Shown: positions 8,522-17,680, numbered from the stretch's first letter. The stretch is 64,000 nt of DNA from SAR324 cluster bacterium (GCA_002995645.1 PUHO01000008.1:1-64000), one strand, 5' to 3'. Notes: generated by a model from the sequence alone, not told the origin. Translations and numbers: made by a program.

Positions 8522-8722
8522 CTAGCCACCGTGTGTGACTGTAATTAAAACGATAGCATCTTGATCTTGCAATTGAAACGAATCCCATTTTGTTCTAGGG
8601 ATAACTTGATCGTTAACGGCAAGCGCTATTCCTTGTTTGGACTCGATTCCTTCTTTTTTCAGTAAAGAATATAGGCTTGTTTCCGATACTGTAATGGGTT
8701 TTTCGTTAAGGTATATTTGCAT
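8522..8722 (-). CDS. thiS: Sulfur carrier protein ThiS
   Basis: A 66-residue ubiquitin-fold sulfur carrier ending in THGG. The C-terminal Gly-Gly is adenylated and thiocarboxylated before sulfur transfer to ThiG. The N-terminal MQIYLNEKP strand and the ALAVNDQVIPRTKWDSFQLQDQDAIVLI core match the family. It leads the minus-strand operon. The ThiF adenylyltransferase that should activate it is not encoded in this window. Confidence 0.95.
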   Translation of the reverse strand: MQIYLNEKPITVSETSLYSLLKKEGIESKQGIALAVNDQVIPRTKWDSFQLQDQDAIVLITVTHGG

Positions 8723-8932
8723 AGATAAAGAAATATAGCGAAGGTATGTAACGTCATATAAATTTTTAAAATGATGATAACAAATTTTTTATAATTTTAC
8801 TATTTATTTTTAAGTAATATTGAATAAATTTCAAATAATGAAACAAATTCATAAATAATAGTTTATTTTTTAAAAAAAATATTGCATAATAAAAATGTGA
8901 TACTAATAAAATTTACTAGCTTTGGAGAAAGA

Positions 8933-10378
8933 TTGCGACATAAAATACTTATATTTGTATTTTTTTGTTTACTGATAGTAGCGTTACTAATGTTTTTTAG
9001 CCCTATTGTGTCTGCGATGTTGGCAGTATTGTGCTTTTTGCTGTTTGTACAATCTACCATGCTCGCAAAGCGTATACAAAAACATAAGAATGCGCCAAGT
9101 TCTTTGCAAGAAAATAACACTACGGTAGACCGTGGTAAAAAAGAAGAACAACTACGTAAATTAATAGCAAAACAAAAACAATCCTTGCCAAACCCAACAA
9201 AGTTTGTTGAAAACAATAATATAAAAAAAACGAAGCCCCAACAAGCGAATACAAAAGAAACGCCAGTTGGGAACGTAGCTTCGCCTAAAGGAACTTTGCC
9301 AAAAATTGATCCTGCCGTTTTTGAAAGAATGCGCGCTAAAATGCAAGAAGCGCAAGATCAAGCAATGGAAGAAGAAGAGGTGCAAGTTCATATATCTTCG
9401 GCAAACCGTAATAAAAGCAAACAGAAGCCGGCTGTAAAGTCAAACACAGTTAAGCAACAATACGGATTTCAAAACGCAAAGGGGAATCCCGGTAACGAAC
9501 AAGCCGAGATAGGTAACAAAGAAAGAGCAAACCTTGCTCCGGCAAAGCGTAAGCAAGAAGCAAACGAGAAAGCAAGTGATTTAGAAGCGATTAGCGCTTT
9601 ATTTGATGATATTGCTTTACAAGAGGAAGGATATAATAACCCAAAAGCAATTGATCCAACAACAAAGAAAAAAGCAAAGAAAGGCGGGTATCCGAACAAA
9701 GCGCCTACGCCGTTAGTAGCAGAAGAAGTGTGGGAGGCGGACAAGCTTATCAAACAAGAAAGCGTGGCTTTACATACCCTTTCTTTAGCGCGTGATTACT
9801 ACGATCAAAAACTATACCAAGAAGCGTATACAGCATTGCAAAGTTTTCATCCCGAAACAAAAACGAATGTTGACACGGTTATACAAGATTTGTTGTATTT
9901 ACAAGTGAACGTTGCCAAAGAATTGAGTAACTACAAGCTTTTACGCGAGACTTATAGTGCTTTATTAAAATATTATCCTTTAGCAACGCCAGAACTGCAA
10001 AGAAAAGAGCTAGAGACTATTGTTGATACGTTTGCCTCAAGGAAAGCTTTTTCAGAAGGAATAAGCTTCTTTTTAACAAGATTAGCTATAGCAAGGGAAG
10101 ATAAAGACTACCATGCTATGAATCGGTTGTATGAGTTAATAGAAAAAGGGTATGCCCAACGCAAAGACGGTACTCGTTTGTTACAAACCTACCAAAGTCA
10201 TTTGTCTGTTATAAAGGCAAATAAAGATATAAAAAAAGAAATAGAATTATATGATATACTTGGTAAATTACTTTTTGAAACAGGCGATCAAACCGGATCA
10301 AGAGAATGTTACGAACATAGTATTGCTTTGCAAAAACAGCTAGAAACAGAGCAAAATACACATTCAGTAAAAATATAA
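8933..10378 (+). CDS. Membrane-anchored protein with a C-terminal TPR-like helical domain, function unknown
   Basis: Not recognised. The chosen TTG at 8933 lies 6 nt after a GGAG ribosome binding site and gives MRHKILIFVFF; in-frame TTG 8882 and GTG 8897 would add up to 17 residues without a comparable site. Two adjacent hydrophobic stretches at about 4-24 and 25-45 form a membrane hairpin or anchor. Then comes a long Lys/Gln/Asn/Ala-rich, low-complexity linker (to about 270). The C-terminal 200 residues look like paired helices of the TPR type (ARDYYDQKLYQEAYTAL, YDILGKLLFETGDQTGSRECYEHSI). The cytoplasmic TPR part suggests a scaffold role. The stop TAA is followed immediately by the ATG of the Nudix gene, so the two are coupled. 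Confidence 0.72.
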   Translation: MRHKILIFVFFCLLIVALLMFFSPIVSAMLAVLCFLLFVQSTMLAKRIQKHKNAPSSLQENNTTVDRGKKEEQLRKLIAKQKQSLPNPTKFVENNNIKKTKPQQANTKETPVGNVASPKGTLPKIDPAVFERMRAKMQEAQDQAMEEEEVQVHISSANRNKSKQKPAVKSNTVKQQYGFQNAKGNPGNEQAEIGNKERANLAPAKRKQEANEKASDLEAISALFDDIALQEEGYNNPKAIDPTTKKKAKKGGYPNKAPTPLVAEEVWEADKLIKQESVALHTLSLARDYYDQKLYQEAYTALQSFHPETKTNVDTVIQDLLYLQVNVAKELSNYKLLRETYSALLKYYPLATPELQRKELETIVDTFASRKAFSEGISFFLTRLAIAREDKDYHAMNRLYELIEKGYAQRKDGTRLLQTYQSHLSVIKANKDIKKEIELYDILGKLLFETGDQTGSRECYEHSIALQKQLETEQNTHSVKI

Positions 10379-10975
10379 ATGGAATATAAAACATTAGAAA
10401 GCAAAATAGTATTAGATGAGTTTTTGAAAGTAGAAAAAGCAAAAGTTTCTTTTTCTTCGTTTCAAGAAAATCAACCTGATATTGTTGCGGAACGCTATAC
10501 TGTAAGGCGACCTAAAGTGATTGCGGTCTTACTAGAAAGAGAAGAAACAGGCAATATTATTTTAGTAGAGCAATTTCGCTACGCTAGTGTAAAACATAAT
10601 AAAGCAGGCGGTTGGACTCAAGAAATTGTTGCCGGGATTGTTGATAGAGGCGAAGATCCTCTTACGTGTGCTTATAGAGAAACAGAAGAAGAAACAGGAT
10701 ATAAAGTTAAAGAATTAAAACAAATAGGCGGCTTTTATCCTAGTTTTGGCTTTAGTGACGAGTTTATTTTCTTATATGCCGGCAAGGTTTGTAAAGAAGA
10801 TAAAAAATCACAAGGCGGCGGACTTATTGAAGAAACGGAAAATATTCGCGTTATTGAATATCCTTTAGCTGAGATTGCAGATAAATTGCAAAACGGATAT
10901 TTTCAAGACGGAAAAACAATGATTGCATTACAATGGAAAGTTTTGCAAAAATGTAAACAAACAATGTTAATTTAA
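10379..10975 (+). CDS. NUDIX hydrolase, ADP-ribose pyrophosphatase-like
   Basis: A 198-residue Nudix protein. The Nudix box GX5EX7REUXEEXGU is intact at about 83-105: GIVDRGEDPLTCAYRE followed by TEEETGY, with all three catalytic glutamates. The overall layout (N-terminal VERYTVRRPKVIAVLL strand region, FYPSFGFSDEFIFLYAG after the box) resembles ADP-ribose or sugar-nucleotide pyrophosphatases (NudF type) that hydrolyse nucleoside diphosphate derivatives. It starts directly after the TAA of the preceding gene. The exact substrate is inferred, not shown. Confidence 0.88.
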   Translation: MEYKTLESKIVLDEFLKVEKAKVSFSSFQENQPDIVAERYTVRRPKVIAVLLEREETGNIILVEQFRYASVKHNKAGGWTQEIVAGIVDRGEDPLTCAYRETEEETGYKVKELKQIGGFYPSFGFSDEFIFLYAGKVCKEDKKSQGGGLIEETENIRVIEYPLAEIADKLQNGYFQDGKTMIALQWKVLQKCKQTMLI

Positions 10976-11004
10976 TTAGATATATTAATTTAAAAAGGTT
11001 ACGT

Positions 11005-11874
11005 ATGAGTAAAGACACACTTTGTCCTAAATTGCCTTTAATGAAAAAAGGTAAAATTCGCGAGATTTATGATCTAGGCGACAGCTTATTATTAGTTGCA
11101 ACAGATAAAATATCGGCTTTTGACGTCGTTTTGTCCGACACGATTGAAAACAAAGGGCGATTATTAACGCAATTATCTAATTTTTGGTTTTCTTTTTTTG
11201 AGAAAGAAGTGGAAAATCATGTTATTGCCACAGAGGTAAAAGATTTTCCGGCAGCTTGCCAAGAATATGCAAAACAACTAGAAGGAAGAGCTATTTTAGT
11301 TAAGAAACTAGAAATCTTACCAGTGGAAGCCATTGTAAGAGGCTATATAACCGGTTCCGGTTGGAAAGATTATCAAAAGAGCGGCGCTATTTCAGGGGTA
11401 ACCTTGCCGGCAGGTTTGCAAGAATCAGGTAAGTTTGCAGAAGCTATTTTTACTCCTTCAACAAAAGCAACAGAAGGGCATGATGAAAATATTTCAGAAA
11501 AAGAATTACATAAAATTATTAAACCCGAAATATTAGACGAAGTAAAAAGATTATCTTTGTTGTTATATACAAAAGCGGCAGAGTATGCACGTGAAAAAGG
11601 CATTATTATTGCCGATACAAAATTTGAGTTTGGTCTTTTAGATGGTAAAGTTGTTTTAGCAGATGAAGTGTTAACACCGGATTCATCGCGATTTTGGGAC
11701 GCTTCTAAATATGCAATAGGACAATCGCAAGAAAGTTATGATAAACAAATTATACGCGATTACCTTGCTTCTTTAGATTGGGATAAAACACCGCCGGCGC
11801 CTGTTATTCCACAAGCAATTTTACAAAAAACAAGCGATAAATATAAAGAAGTATATCAGCTTTTAACAAAATAA
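11005..11874 (+). CDS. purC: Phosphoribosylaminoimidazole-succinocarboxamide synthase PurC
   Basis: A 289-residue SAICAR synthetase that joins aspartate to CAIR with ATP in purine synthesis. Motifs: GKIREIYDLGD, TDKISAFDVVLSDTI, GRAILVKKLEILPVEAIVRGYITGSGWKDYQ, STKATEGHDENIS and ADEVLTPDSSRFWDA. The length matches the longer PurC form found in many proteobacteria and in yeast Ade1. It is preceded by AAAAAGG and followed after 6 bp by pyrE, so purine and pyrimidine genes are co-transcribed here. Confidence 0.97.
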   Translation: MSKDTLCPKLPLMKKGKIREIYDLGDSLLLVATDKISAFDVVLSDTIENKGRLLTQLSNFWFSFFEKEVENHVIATEVKDFPAACQEYAKQLEGRAILVKKLEILPVEAIVRGYITGSGWKDYQKSGAISGVTLPAGLQESGKFAEAIFTPSTKATEGHDENISEKELHKIIKPEILDEVKRLSLLLYTKAAEYAREKGIIIADTKFEFGLLDGKVVLADEVLTPDSSRFWDASKYAIGQSQESYDKQIIRDYLASLDWDKTPPAPVIPQAILQKTSDKYKEVYQLLTK

Positions 11875-11880
11875 ATACTA

Positions 11881-12489
11881 ATGGAAGAAATAAAGCAACA
11901 ATTAATCAACCGACTTCTAGAAATAGAAGCCGTTTGTTTTGGTGAATTTACTTTGAAATCAGGCATGGTTTCGCCTTTATATATTGATTTACGTCTTGTT
12001 GTTAGCTATCCCGATATAATGAAGCTCATAGCAAAATTATGGGAAGAGCTAGCAAAAGACCTTACTTATGAAAGGGTAATAGGAATTCCCTATACTGCGC
12101 TTCCGTTGGCTACCGCTTTTTGTTTGCAAACTGATAAACCGTTACTATATTCTCGTAAAGAGCAAAAAACGTACGGTCGCAAAAAACAAATTGAAGGCGT
12201 TTTTAATCAAGGCGAACAGTGTTTAATTCTAGATGACTTGGTAACAACCGGGGAAACGAAAAAAGAATGTTTAGAAGTTTTTGAAAAAGAAGGCTTAGTA
12301 ATTAAAGATATTCTTGTAGTCGTAGACAGAGAACAAGGCGCTAAACAATTACTTGAAAAACAAGGATATAGATTATATTGTGCTATGTCTATATATGAAA
12401 TTCTAGATCAAGCTTTAGCTGTGCAATACATATCAAAAGAAGTATATGATGAAACATGTACTTTTCTAAAAGACAATGCTTGTTCGTAA
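11881..12489 (+). CDS. pyrE: Orotate phosphoribosyltransferase, eukaryotic UMP-synthase-like
   Basis: A 202-residue OPRTase that converts orotate and PRPP to OMP in pyrimidine synthesis. The PRPP loop is CLILDDLVTTGETK at about 114-127, and RKEQKTYGRKKQIEG is the catalytic lysine/flexible loop. FGEFTLKSG, SPLYIDLR, IGIPYTALPLATAFC and VVVDREQGAKQLL closely follow, from memory, the OPRT half of animal UMP synthase rather than the usual enterobacterial or bacillary PyrE. The decarboxylase half is absent, so PyrF must be separate. It sits 6 bp after purC and 42 bp before ftsH. Confidence 0.92.
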   Translation: MEEIKQQLINRLLEIEAVCFGEFTLKSGMVSPLYIDLRLVVSYPDIMKLIAKLWEELAKDLTYERVIGIPYTALPLATAFCLQTDKPLLYSRKEQKTYGRKKQIEGVFNQGEQCLILDDLVTTGETKKECLEVFEKEGLVIKDILVVVDREQGAKQLLEKQGYRLYCAMSIYEILDQALAVQYISKEVYDETCTFLKDNACS

Positions 12490-12531
12490 TAGAAAATTGA
12501 AATTATATATGATCGTAAAGGAGATATAAGA

Positions 12532-14322
12532 GTGAATAACCGAATAGTCTTGACCTTTTTGGCTTTTTTAGTGTTAACAGTAACTTTATTAAATAACGTT
12601 TCATGGAATGACTATCATTCTAAAGAAATAGCGTATAGCGACTTTTTGAAGTTAGTAGACACAGGCGGGGTCAGCTCTGTTGTTATCAAAGGCGAGCATA
12701 TACAAGGACAAGATAAAAGCGGCAATGGTTTTAGTACTGTTAGCGTTGCCGATCCAACCATGCTAGCTAACTTGCAACGGCAAAGCGTGGCTATAAAAAT
12801 TGAAGACGAACAAGACACGCCTTGGTATATGTCTTTGCTGTTACAATGGGGACCTTTACTGTTTTTAATAGGTATTTGGTTGTTTATGATCCGACGTATG
12901 CCGAATGGAAATAGAATCATGTCCATAGGTAAGTCAAAGGCAAAGCAATTTAAATTTGACACAGACGGCGTTACGTTTGCCAATGTTGCCGGTGTAGATG
13001 AAGCAAAAGAAGATCTAGCTGAAGTCGTTGCCTTTTTAAAGGACACAGATAAGTTTCAAAAACTAGGCGGGCGTATTCCACGCGGGTTATTAATGGTAGG
13101 ACCTCCGGGAACAGGAAAAACATTACTAGCAAAAGCCGTTGCCGGTGAAGCGGGCGTTCCTTTTTTTAGTATTTCCGGTTCTGAATTTGTAGAAATGTTT
13201 GTTGGTGTTGGTGCTAGTCGTGTTCGTTCTCTTTTTGACGAAGCTTATAAATCGGCGCCGTGCGTTGTGTTTATTGATGAGATTGACGCAGTGGGAAGGC
13301 ATAGAGGTGCTGGCATAGGTAGCGGAAACGATGAAAGAGAGCAGACTTTAAATGCTTTATTAGTGGAAATGGACGGCTTTAGCGGTTTTAACGGGGTGAT
13401 TACCTTAGCCGCAACAAACAGGGCAGACGTGCTAGATCCCGCTTTATTACGTCCCGGGCGTTTTGATAGGCAAGTGGAAGTAGGCTTGCCGGATATTAAA
13501 GGACGTAAAGAAATATTAGAAGTGCACGCGCGAAAAATTAAAGCCGAAGCGGATCTTGATTGGCATAGTATTGCACAAGGAACGTCCGGTTTTAGTGGTG
13601 CCGATCTGGAAAATATAGTCAATGAAGCGGCGTTACATGCGGCAAAATTAAATCAAACAAGTGTAACTTTAAAAGATGTCGAATGGGCAAGAGATAAAGT
13701 TATGATGGGAACAGAAAGAAAAAGTTTGCTTTTAACAGACGAAGAAAAACAACGTACTGCTTATTATGAAACTGGGTGCGCTATTATTGCTATGAATACG
13801 GAAAAATCAGATCCATTACATAAAATTACGATTATTCCAAGGGGAACCAAGCTAGGGCAAACTGCTTTCTTACCTGAAGGAAATCGCTTAAGCTGGGAAA
13901 AAGAAGTATTATATGCGCAAATTGCAGTTGCTTTAGGCGGCTATGCAACGGAGAAAGTAGTTTTTGGTGATATCTCTACTAGATGCGAGTCGGATTTGAA
14001 AAAAGCTTCGTCTATTGCCGAGCAAATGATTTCAAAATGGGGCATGAATGATACGTTTGGCGGCGTTGTTCTTGAAGAAGAAAGGCAAGGCAATTATCTT
14101 ACTGTAGATTATGCGGCAAGAAGTGCTCCGTCTGAAGACTTGCAAGAATTGCTAGATAGTGAAATAGAAAAGCAAATTAATCGTATTTTAGCACAAAATA
14201 TCAAAATTCTAGAGCAGTATAGAGAAGAATTAGATAAATTAGCAGCTAAATTATTGGAACAAGAAACTTTAACAGTAGGCGAGATATATACTATTGTTGG
14301 CAAAGAGCAACTCACTACATAA
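12532..14322 (+). CDS. ftsH: FtsH AAA+ membrane protein with a degenerate protease site
   Basis: A 596-residue FtsH homologue. The GTG at 12532 is chosen because AAGGAGATATAAGA precedes it. Two TMs (about 5-22 and 100-120) flank a periplasmic domain. The ATPase looks fully active: Walker A GPPGTGKT (190-197), pore loop FVGVG (223-227), Walker B VVFIDEID (245-252), [21 protein letters not shown]. The protease domain is abnormal: the zinc motif HEAGH reads Y412-E413-T414-G415-C416, losing both histidine ligands, while the third ligand D488 (CESDLKK) and the surrounding TAY...[12 protein letters not shown] are kept. It is therefore predicted to be an unfoldase or extractor without metalloprotease activity, like inactive FtsHi proteins of plastids. 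HflK and HflC, its usual partners, are at 44.2-46.1 kb. Confidence 0.93.
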   Translation: MNNRIVLTFLAFLVLTVTLLNNVSWNDYHSKEIAYSDFLKLVDTGGVSSVVIKGEHIQGQDKSGNGFSTVSVADPTMLANLQRQSVAIKIEDEQDTPWYMSLLLQWGPLLFLIGIWLFMIRRMPNGNRIMSIGKSKAKQFKFDTDGVTFANVAGVDEAKEDLAEVVAFLKDTDKFQKLGGRIPRGLLMVGPPGTGKTLLAKAVAGEAGVPFFSISGSEFVEMFVGVGASRVRSLFDEAYKSAPCVVFIDEIDAVGRHRGAGIGSGNDEREQTLNALLVEMDGFSGFNGVITLAATNRADVLDPALLRPGRFDRQVEVGLPDIKGRKEILEVHARKIKAEADLDWHSIAQGTSGFSGADLENIVNEAALHAAKLNQTSVTLKDVEWARDKVMMGTERKSLLLTDEEKQRTAYYETGCAIIAMNTEKSDPLHKITIIPRGTKLGQTAFLPEGNRLSWEKEVLYAQIAVALGGYATEKVVFGDISTRCESDLKKASSIAEQMISKWGMNDTFGGVVLEEERQGNYLTVDYAARSAPSEDLQELLDSEIEKQINRILAQNIKILEQYREELDKLAAKLLEQETLTVGEIYTIVGKEQLTT

Positions 14323-14334
14323 TTGTTTGAAACT

Positions 14335-15165
14335 ATGCAAAAACTACTTTTTTCATTGATGCCTAAACAAATAATAAGTCGTTTTCTTGGCACATTGGCA
14401 AACATGCGTGTCCCGTCAAATATATTATTGCCTATCTTACGTGCTTACTGTTTTTACTATGAAGTAAACCAAGAAGAGATGCAAAAACCTTTAGCTGAAT
14501 ATACTAGTTTTAGCGAATTTTTTGCACGTCCTTTAATTTCTGGTGCAAGAACGATTAATAAAGAGGAAGATTCTATAGTAAGTCCTGTTGACGGAACGAT
14601 TTCTATTTTTGGTCGTATTCAAAAAGGAGAAATGCTACAAGTAAAGGGTCTTTTATTTCAAGTACATGAATTTATTGGCGAAGAGTTAGCGGCTAAATTT
14701 GAAGGCGGTAGTTTTATTACAATTTATTTAAGTCCGTCTAATTATCATCGTATTCATATGCCGGTAAAGGCACAAGTTTCACAAACGGCGCACATAGCTG
14801 GCGCAAGGTGGAGTGTTAACGAATATGCGATGCATAATATCCCCGGATTGTATGCTGTTAACGAGCGTGTTATTAACGTTCTAGAAGACGAAGATAGGGC
14901 TATGGCTTTAGTTGCCGTTGGCGCGTTTGGCGTAGGCTCTATACAAATGCCTTACCCTACGCCTCAAGTAAAAGCCGGGGCGCCTATTAAGTTATTTCCG
15001 GTAAAGCCTAAATTTGAGAGAGCGAAAGGAGAAGAACTAGGCTATTTTACAATGGGAAGCACTGTTGTCTTGTTATTTGAGAAAGATAAATATATACTTT
15101 CTGATACAATAAAAACCGGGCAAAGTGTGTTTATGGGTAATAAAATAGGTACAATAATAAAATAA
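14335..15165 (+). CDS. psd: Phosphatidylserine decarboxylase
   Basis: A 276-residue proenzyme that makes phosphatidylethanolamine at the inner membrane. The ATG at 14335, 12 bp after the ftsH stop, is preferred over an upstream TTG at 14323 that abuts the stop. It has SPVDGTISIFG, the YHRIHMPV histidine motif and the self-cleavage motif near the C-terminus, here MGST (GYFTMGSTVVLLFE) instead of the usual LGST; the Gly-Ser pair that forms the pyruvoyl group is kept. The size fits the membrane-bound PSD-B group. It is co-directional with ftsH and probably in the same transcript. Confidence 0.94.
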   Translation: MQKLLFSLMPKQIISRFLGTLANMRVPSNILLPILRAYCFYYEVNQEEMQKPLAEYTSFSEFFARPLISGARTINKEEDSIVSPVDGTISIFGRIQKGEMLQVKGLLFQVHEFIGEELAAKFEGGSFITIYLSPSNYHRIHMPVKAQVSQTAHIAGARWSVNEYAMHNIPGLYAVNERVINVLEDEDRAMALVAVGAFGVGSIQMPYPTPQVKAGAPIKLFPVKPKFERAKGEELGYFTMGSTVVLLFEKDKYILSDTIKTGQSVFMGNKIGTIIK

Positions 15166-15178
15166 TTATTAATGCCTA

Positions 15179-15207
15179 TTGACAAGCGTTAGAATATAAG
15201 TTATTTT
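15179..15207 (+). promoter_or_regulatory. Likely promoter of the five-tRNA cluster
   Basis: Perfect -35 TTGACA (15179-15184), 17-bp spacer, then TATTTT (15202-15207). A 9-bp perfect inverted repeat AAGTTATTT/AAATAACTT (15198-15221) overlaps the -10. It could be a weak psd terminator or an operator, but no T-run follows it. The first tRNA starts at 15270. Confidence 0.5.
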
Positions 15208-15269
15208 TTAATAAATAACTTACATGAATTATACGTAAGACGTAATAATTAAGTAAAAATTACTTGAAT

Positions 15270-15347
<78 letters not shown>

Positions 15348-15371
15348 AATATAATGACTGTTAGAGGTAGA

Positions 15372-15445
15372 GCGCCCGTAGCTCAGCTGGATAGAGCAAT
15401 TGACTTCTAATCAATAGGTCAGAGGTTCGAATCCTCTCGGGCGTG
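15372..15445 (+). tRNA. tRNA-Arg (anticodon TCT)
   Basis: Acceptor GCGCCCG/CGGGCGT, D-arm GTAGCTCAGCTGGATAGAGC, anticodon loop CTTCTAA with TCT, T-arm AGGTTCGAATCCT, discriminator G. CCA is not encoded (the gene is followed by CAGAT). Confidence 0.95.
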
Positions 15446-15459
15446 CAGATGAAATTAAT

Positions 15460-15536
15460 GGCGGATGTAGCTCAGCTGGTAGAGCACTGGATTGTGGCTC
15501 CAGATGTCGCGAGTTCAAGCCTCGTCATTCGCCCCA
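15460..15536 (+). tRNA. tRNA-His (anticodon GTG)
   Basis: Anticodon loop TTGTGGC contains GTG. The extra G at -1 (15460) pairs with C73, the tRNA-His hallmark. Acceptor GCGGATG/CATTCGC contains one G-T pair, and CCA is encoded. Confidence 0.94.
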
Positions 15537-15547
15537 TTTATGCTTGT

Positions 15548-15624
15548 GCGCTTGTAGCTCAGCTGGATAGAGCAGTGGACTTCGAATCCAAAGGTCGAAG
15601 GTTCGAATCCTTCCAGGCGTGCCA
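15548..15624 (+). tRNA. tRNA-Arg (anticodon TCG)
   Basis: Acceptor GCGCTTG/CAGGCGT with two wobble pairs, anticodon loop CTTCGAA with TCG, discriminator G, CCA encoded. A TCG (rather than ACG) anticodon reads CGA and possibly other CGN codons. Confidence 0.93.
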
Positions 15625-15641
15625 TTAGATGATAATTTTAT

Positions 15642-15723
15642 GCAAGAGTGGCGGAATTGGTAGACGCGCTAGATTTAGGATCTAGTACCTTAGGGTGTGA
15701 GAGTTCAAGTCTCTCCTCTTGTA
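15642..15723 (+). tRNA. tRNA-Leu (anticodon TAG)
   Basis: Class II tRNA with acceptor GCAAGAG/CTCTTGT, D-loop GGCGGAATTGGTAGACGCG, anticodon loop TTTAGGA (TAG), variable arm and T-arm GAGTTCAAGTCTC. CCA is not encoded. Last of the cluster, 87 bp before tig. Confidence 0.94.
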
Positions 15724-15809
15724 TAAGAAACTTTTAACAAACGTTAATGCTTTAATTAGTTTGTTCTCTATAATATATTCTCTATTCTTACTCCAAATAT
15801 TTTACCGGT

Positions 15810-17060
15810 ATGAGCAATCTTTCCTATACTCTAGAATCCCTAGACGGGCTTGAGAAAAAACTACTTATTACTATTCCCTTGGACATAGTACAACAAAACT
15901 ACAGAAAATCTTTTCAAAAAGTTAGATCACAAGCTCGCGTTAATGGTTTTCGGCAAGGAAAAGCAGCGCATAATATTGTTGCTAAAAGATATGACGCGTA
16001 TATTAAAGATGAAATAATCCAAAATTTAGTTCCTGAATATTATGAAAAAGCGTTGGAAGAAGCTAATTTAATAGCGGCAACACAACCAAAGTTTAATAAA
16101 CTAGAATTGGAACAAAACAAACCTATGACGTTTGAGGCAGTGTTTAGTGCATGGCCTGATTTCTCTTTAGATATTGAACCAGAAATTAAACTTGCAAAAG
16201 AAGAAATTACAGTTACAGACGAAGAAAAGCAAAATAAAATAGACGGTTACCTTGATCAAGCGGCAACGTATGAAAAATCAAGTAAAGAAAAAGCCGAAGA
16301 AGGTGATAGACTGCTTCTTGATTTTAAAGCGGAAGTAGAAGGTGAAGACCCGTTTGAACAAAAACAACATGCTTATGATTTAGGTAGTAAACAATTTTAT
16401 CCAGAAATTGAAGAAGCGCTTATAGGGCTCGGTTGTAATGAAGAAAAAGTTATTTCGTTTAACCTTCCTTCTGATGAAGGAACAAGCGATAACGTTAAAG
16501 GTAAGTCTCTTGTTTTTACTTGTACCATTACAGAAATACAAGATAAAAAGAAAGCTGAATTGAATGAAGAGTTTTTTCAACGTTACGGTAAAGAAATTAA
16601 AACGCAAGACGATTTTAATAAATTTATAGAAGATCAGATAACAAGAGAAAAAGAAGACGCACAAAAAACACAACACAGAACGTCTATAAAAGAGCAATTG
16701 CAAAATATTTTAACTTTTGAAATTCCTGAAGAAGTCCTTAAAAATGAAATAGAAGGGCAAAAGCAAATTATAGAAAGAGATAAAAAAGAATTAAGTGAAG
16801 CGGAAATAGAAACGGAAGCAACAGAGAAAGCTAGTAAAAATTTACGTTTTCATCATTTTATTTCAATGAAAAAAGAAAAGGAAAATATTCAAATAGATGA
16901 CAATTTAGTTAGACAACGTTTTATGTTTACTGCACAAATGATGCAAATAGATCCGCAAGAGTTGGCTAGACAAGAATATGGCAAACAAGTGTATCAAAGT
17001 GTGTATTCCAGTATGCTTGAAGAAGCTGTTTTAGATAAAATTATAGAAAAAATATTATAA
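15810..17060 (+). CDS. tig: Trigger factor
   Basis: A 416-residue ribosome-associated chaperone and prolyl isomerase. The ribosome-docking signature is [17 protein letters not shown] at about 48-64 (the usual Pro of GFRxGKxP is His here). An FKBP-like domain lies at about 150-245 ([14 protein letters not shown]...[14 protein letters not shown]), followed by the helical C-terminal arms. It heads the classical tig-clpP-clpX operon with 1 bp to clpP. Nothing suggests it is damaged, which matters because its operon partner ClpP has lost its active site. Confidence 0.95.
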   Translation: MSNLSYTLESLDGLEKKLLITIPLDIVQQNYRKSFQKVRSQARVNGFRQGKAAHNIVAKRYDAYIKDEIIQNLVPEYYEKALEEANLIAATQPKFNKLELEQNKPMTFEAVFSAWPDFSLDIEPEIKLAKEEITVTDEEKQNKIDGYLDQAATYEKSSKEKAEEGDRLLLDFKAEVEGEDPFEQKQHAYDLGSKQFYPEIEEALIGLGCNEEKVISFNLPSDEGTSDNVKGKSLVFTCTITEIQDKKKAELNEEFFQRYGKEIKTQDDFNKFIEDQITREKEDAQKTQHRTSIKEQLQNILTFEIPEEVLKNEIEGQKQIIERDKKELSEAEIETEATEKASKNLRFHHFISMKKEKENIQIDDNLVRQRFMFTAQMMQIDPQELARQEYGKQVYQSVYSSMLEEAVLDKIIEKIL

Positions 17061-17061
17061 T

Positions 17062-17655
17062 ATGAGCATGTTGGTACCAAACGTTATAGAACAAACAAGT
17101 AGAGGCGAAAGAGCATACGATATATATTCGCGTTTATTAAAAGATCGCGTTATCTTTTTAGGCGATCAAATACATTCGGTAAGTGCTAATTTAATCATTG
17201 CACAATTGCTTTTTTTAGAAGCGGAAAATCCGGAAGCAGATATTAATTTGTACATTAATTCACCGGGCGGCGACTTAAGTTCCGGCTTAGCTATCTATGA
17301 TACAATGCAGTATATTGCAACGGATATTCAAACAATTTGCGTTGGGCAAGCTTGTAACATAGCCGCTTTATTACTTGCAGGCGGTGCGCCTAAAAAAAGA
17401 ATGGCGTTAAAGAACGCAACTATTTTGTTACGTCAACCAAGCGCAGGCATAGGCGGGCAAGCATCTGATATTGATTTGCAAGCTGAACAAAGCAAGAAAA
17501 TGAAAGAAACTATGATTTCAGTATTGGCAAAACATGCTGAAAAAAAGGAAGCTGTTATTCGCAAAGATATTGAACGAGACTTCTATCTTTCTAGCGAGGA
17601 AGCAAAGGAATATGGCATTATTGATGCATGTATGCAAGTAAGAGAAACTACGTAA
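17062..17655 (+). CDS. clpP: ClpP-family protein with a substituted catalytic triad
   Basis: A 197-residue ClpP in the canonical position between tig and clpX. The fold is kept: [23 protein letters not shown] (oxyanion SPGG), [11 protein letters not shown] handle helix, [18 protein letters not shown]. The catalytic Ser motif GQAASMG reads GQACNIA, so Ser is Asn99. The catalytic His (IMIHQP) is Arg124 (ILLRQP). Only the Asp (D173, ERDF) remains. The protein should assemble and accept ClpX but should not hydrolyse peptides, as in cyanobacterial and plastid ClpR. Unlike ClpR it sits in the main clpP locus; an active paralogue elsewhere cannot be excluded. It is 25 bp upstream of clpX. Confidence 0.93.
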   Translation: MSMLVPNVIEQTSRGERAYDIYSRLLKDRVIFLGDQIHSVSANLIIAQLLFLEAENPEADINLYINSPGGDLSSGLAIYDTMQYIATDIQTICVGQACNIAALLLAGGAPKKRMALKNATILLRQPSAGIGGQASDIDLQAEQSKKMKETMISVLAKHAEKKEAVIRKDIERDFYLSSEEAKEYGIIDACMQVRETT

Positions 17656-17680
17656 TAAATCTTGATACTTATACAAATAT

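Noticed and set aside
8723..8881. TPP riboswitch upstream of thiS
   Set aside because: The conserved CTGAGA and ACCTGATCTGGATAATGCCAG elements are not seen on the minus strand.
15198..15221. AAGTTATTT/AAATAACTT hairpin as psd terminator
   Set aside because: No T-run follows and it overlaps the -10 of the tRNA promoter; noted with the promoter instead.
15443..15628. 61-codon plus-strand ORF
   Set aside because: It runs across the tRNA-His and tRNA-Arg genes; an artefact.
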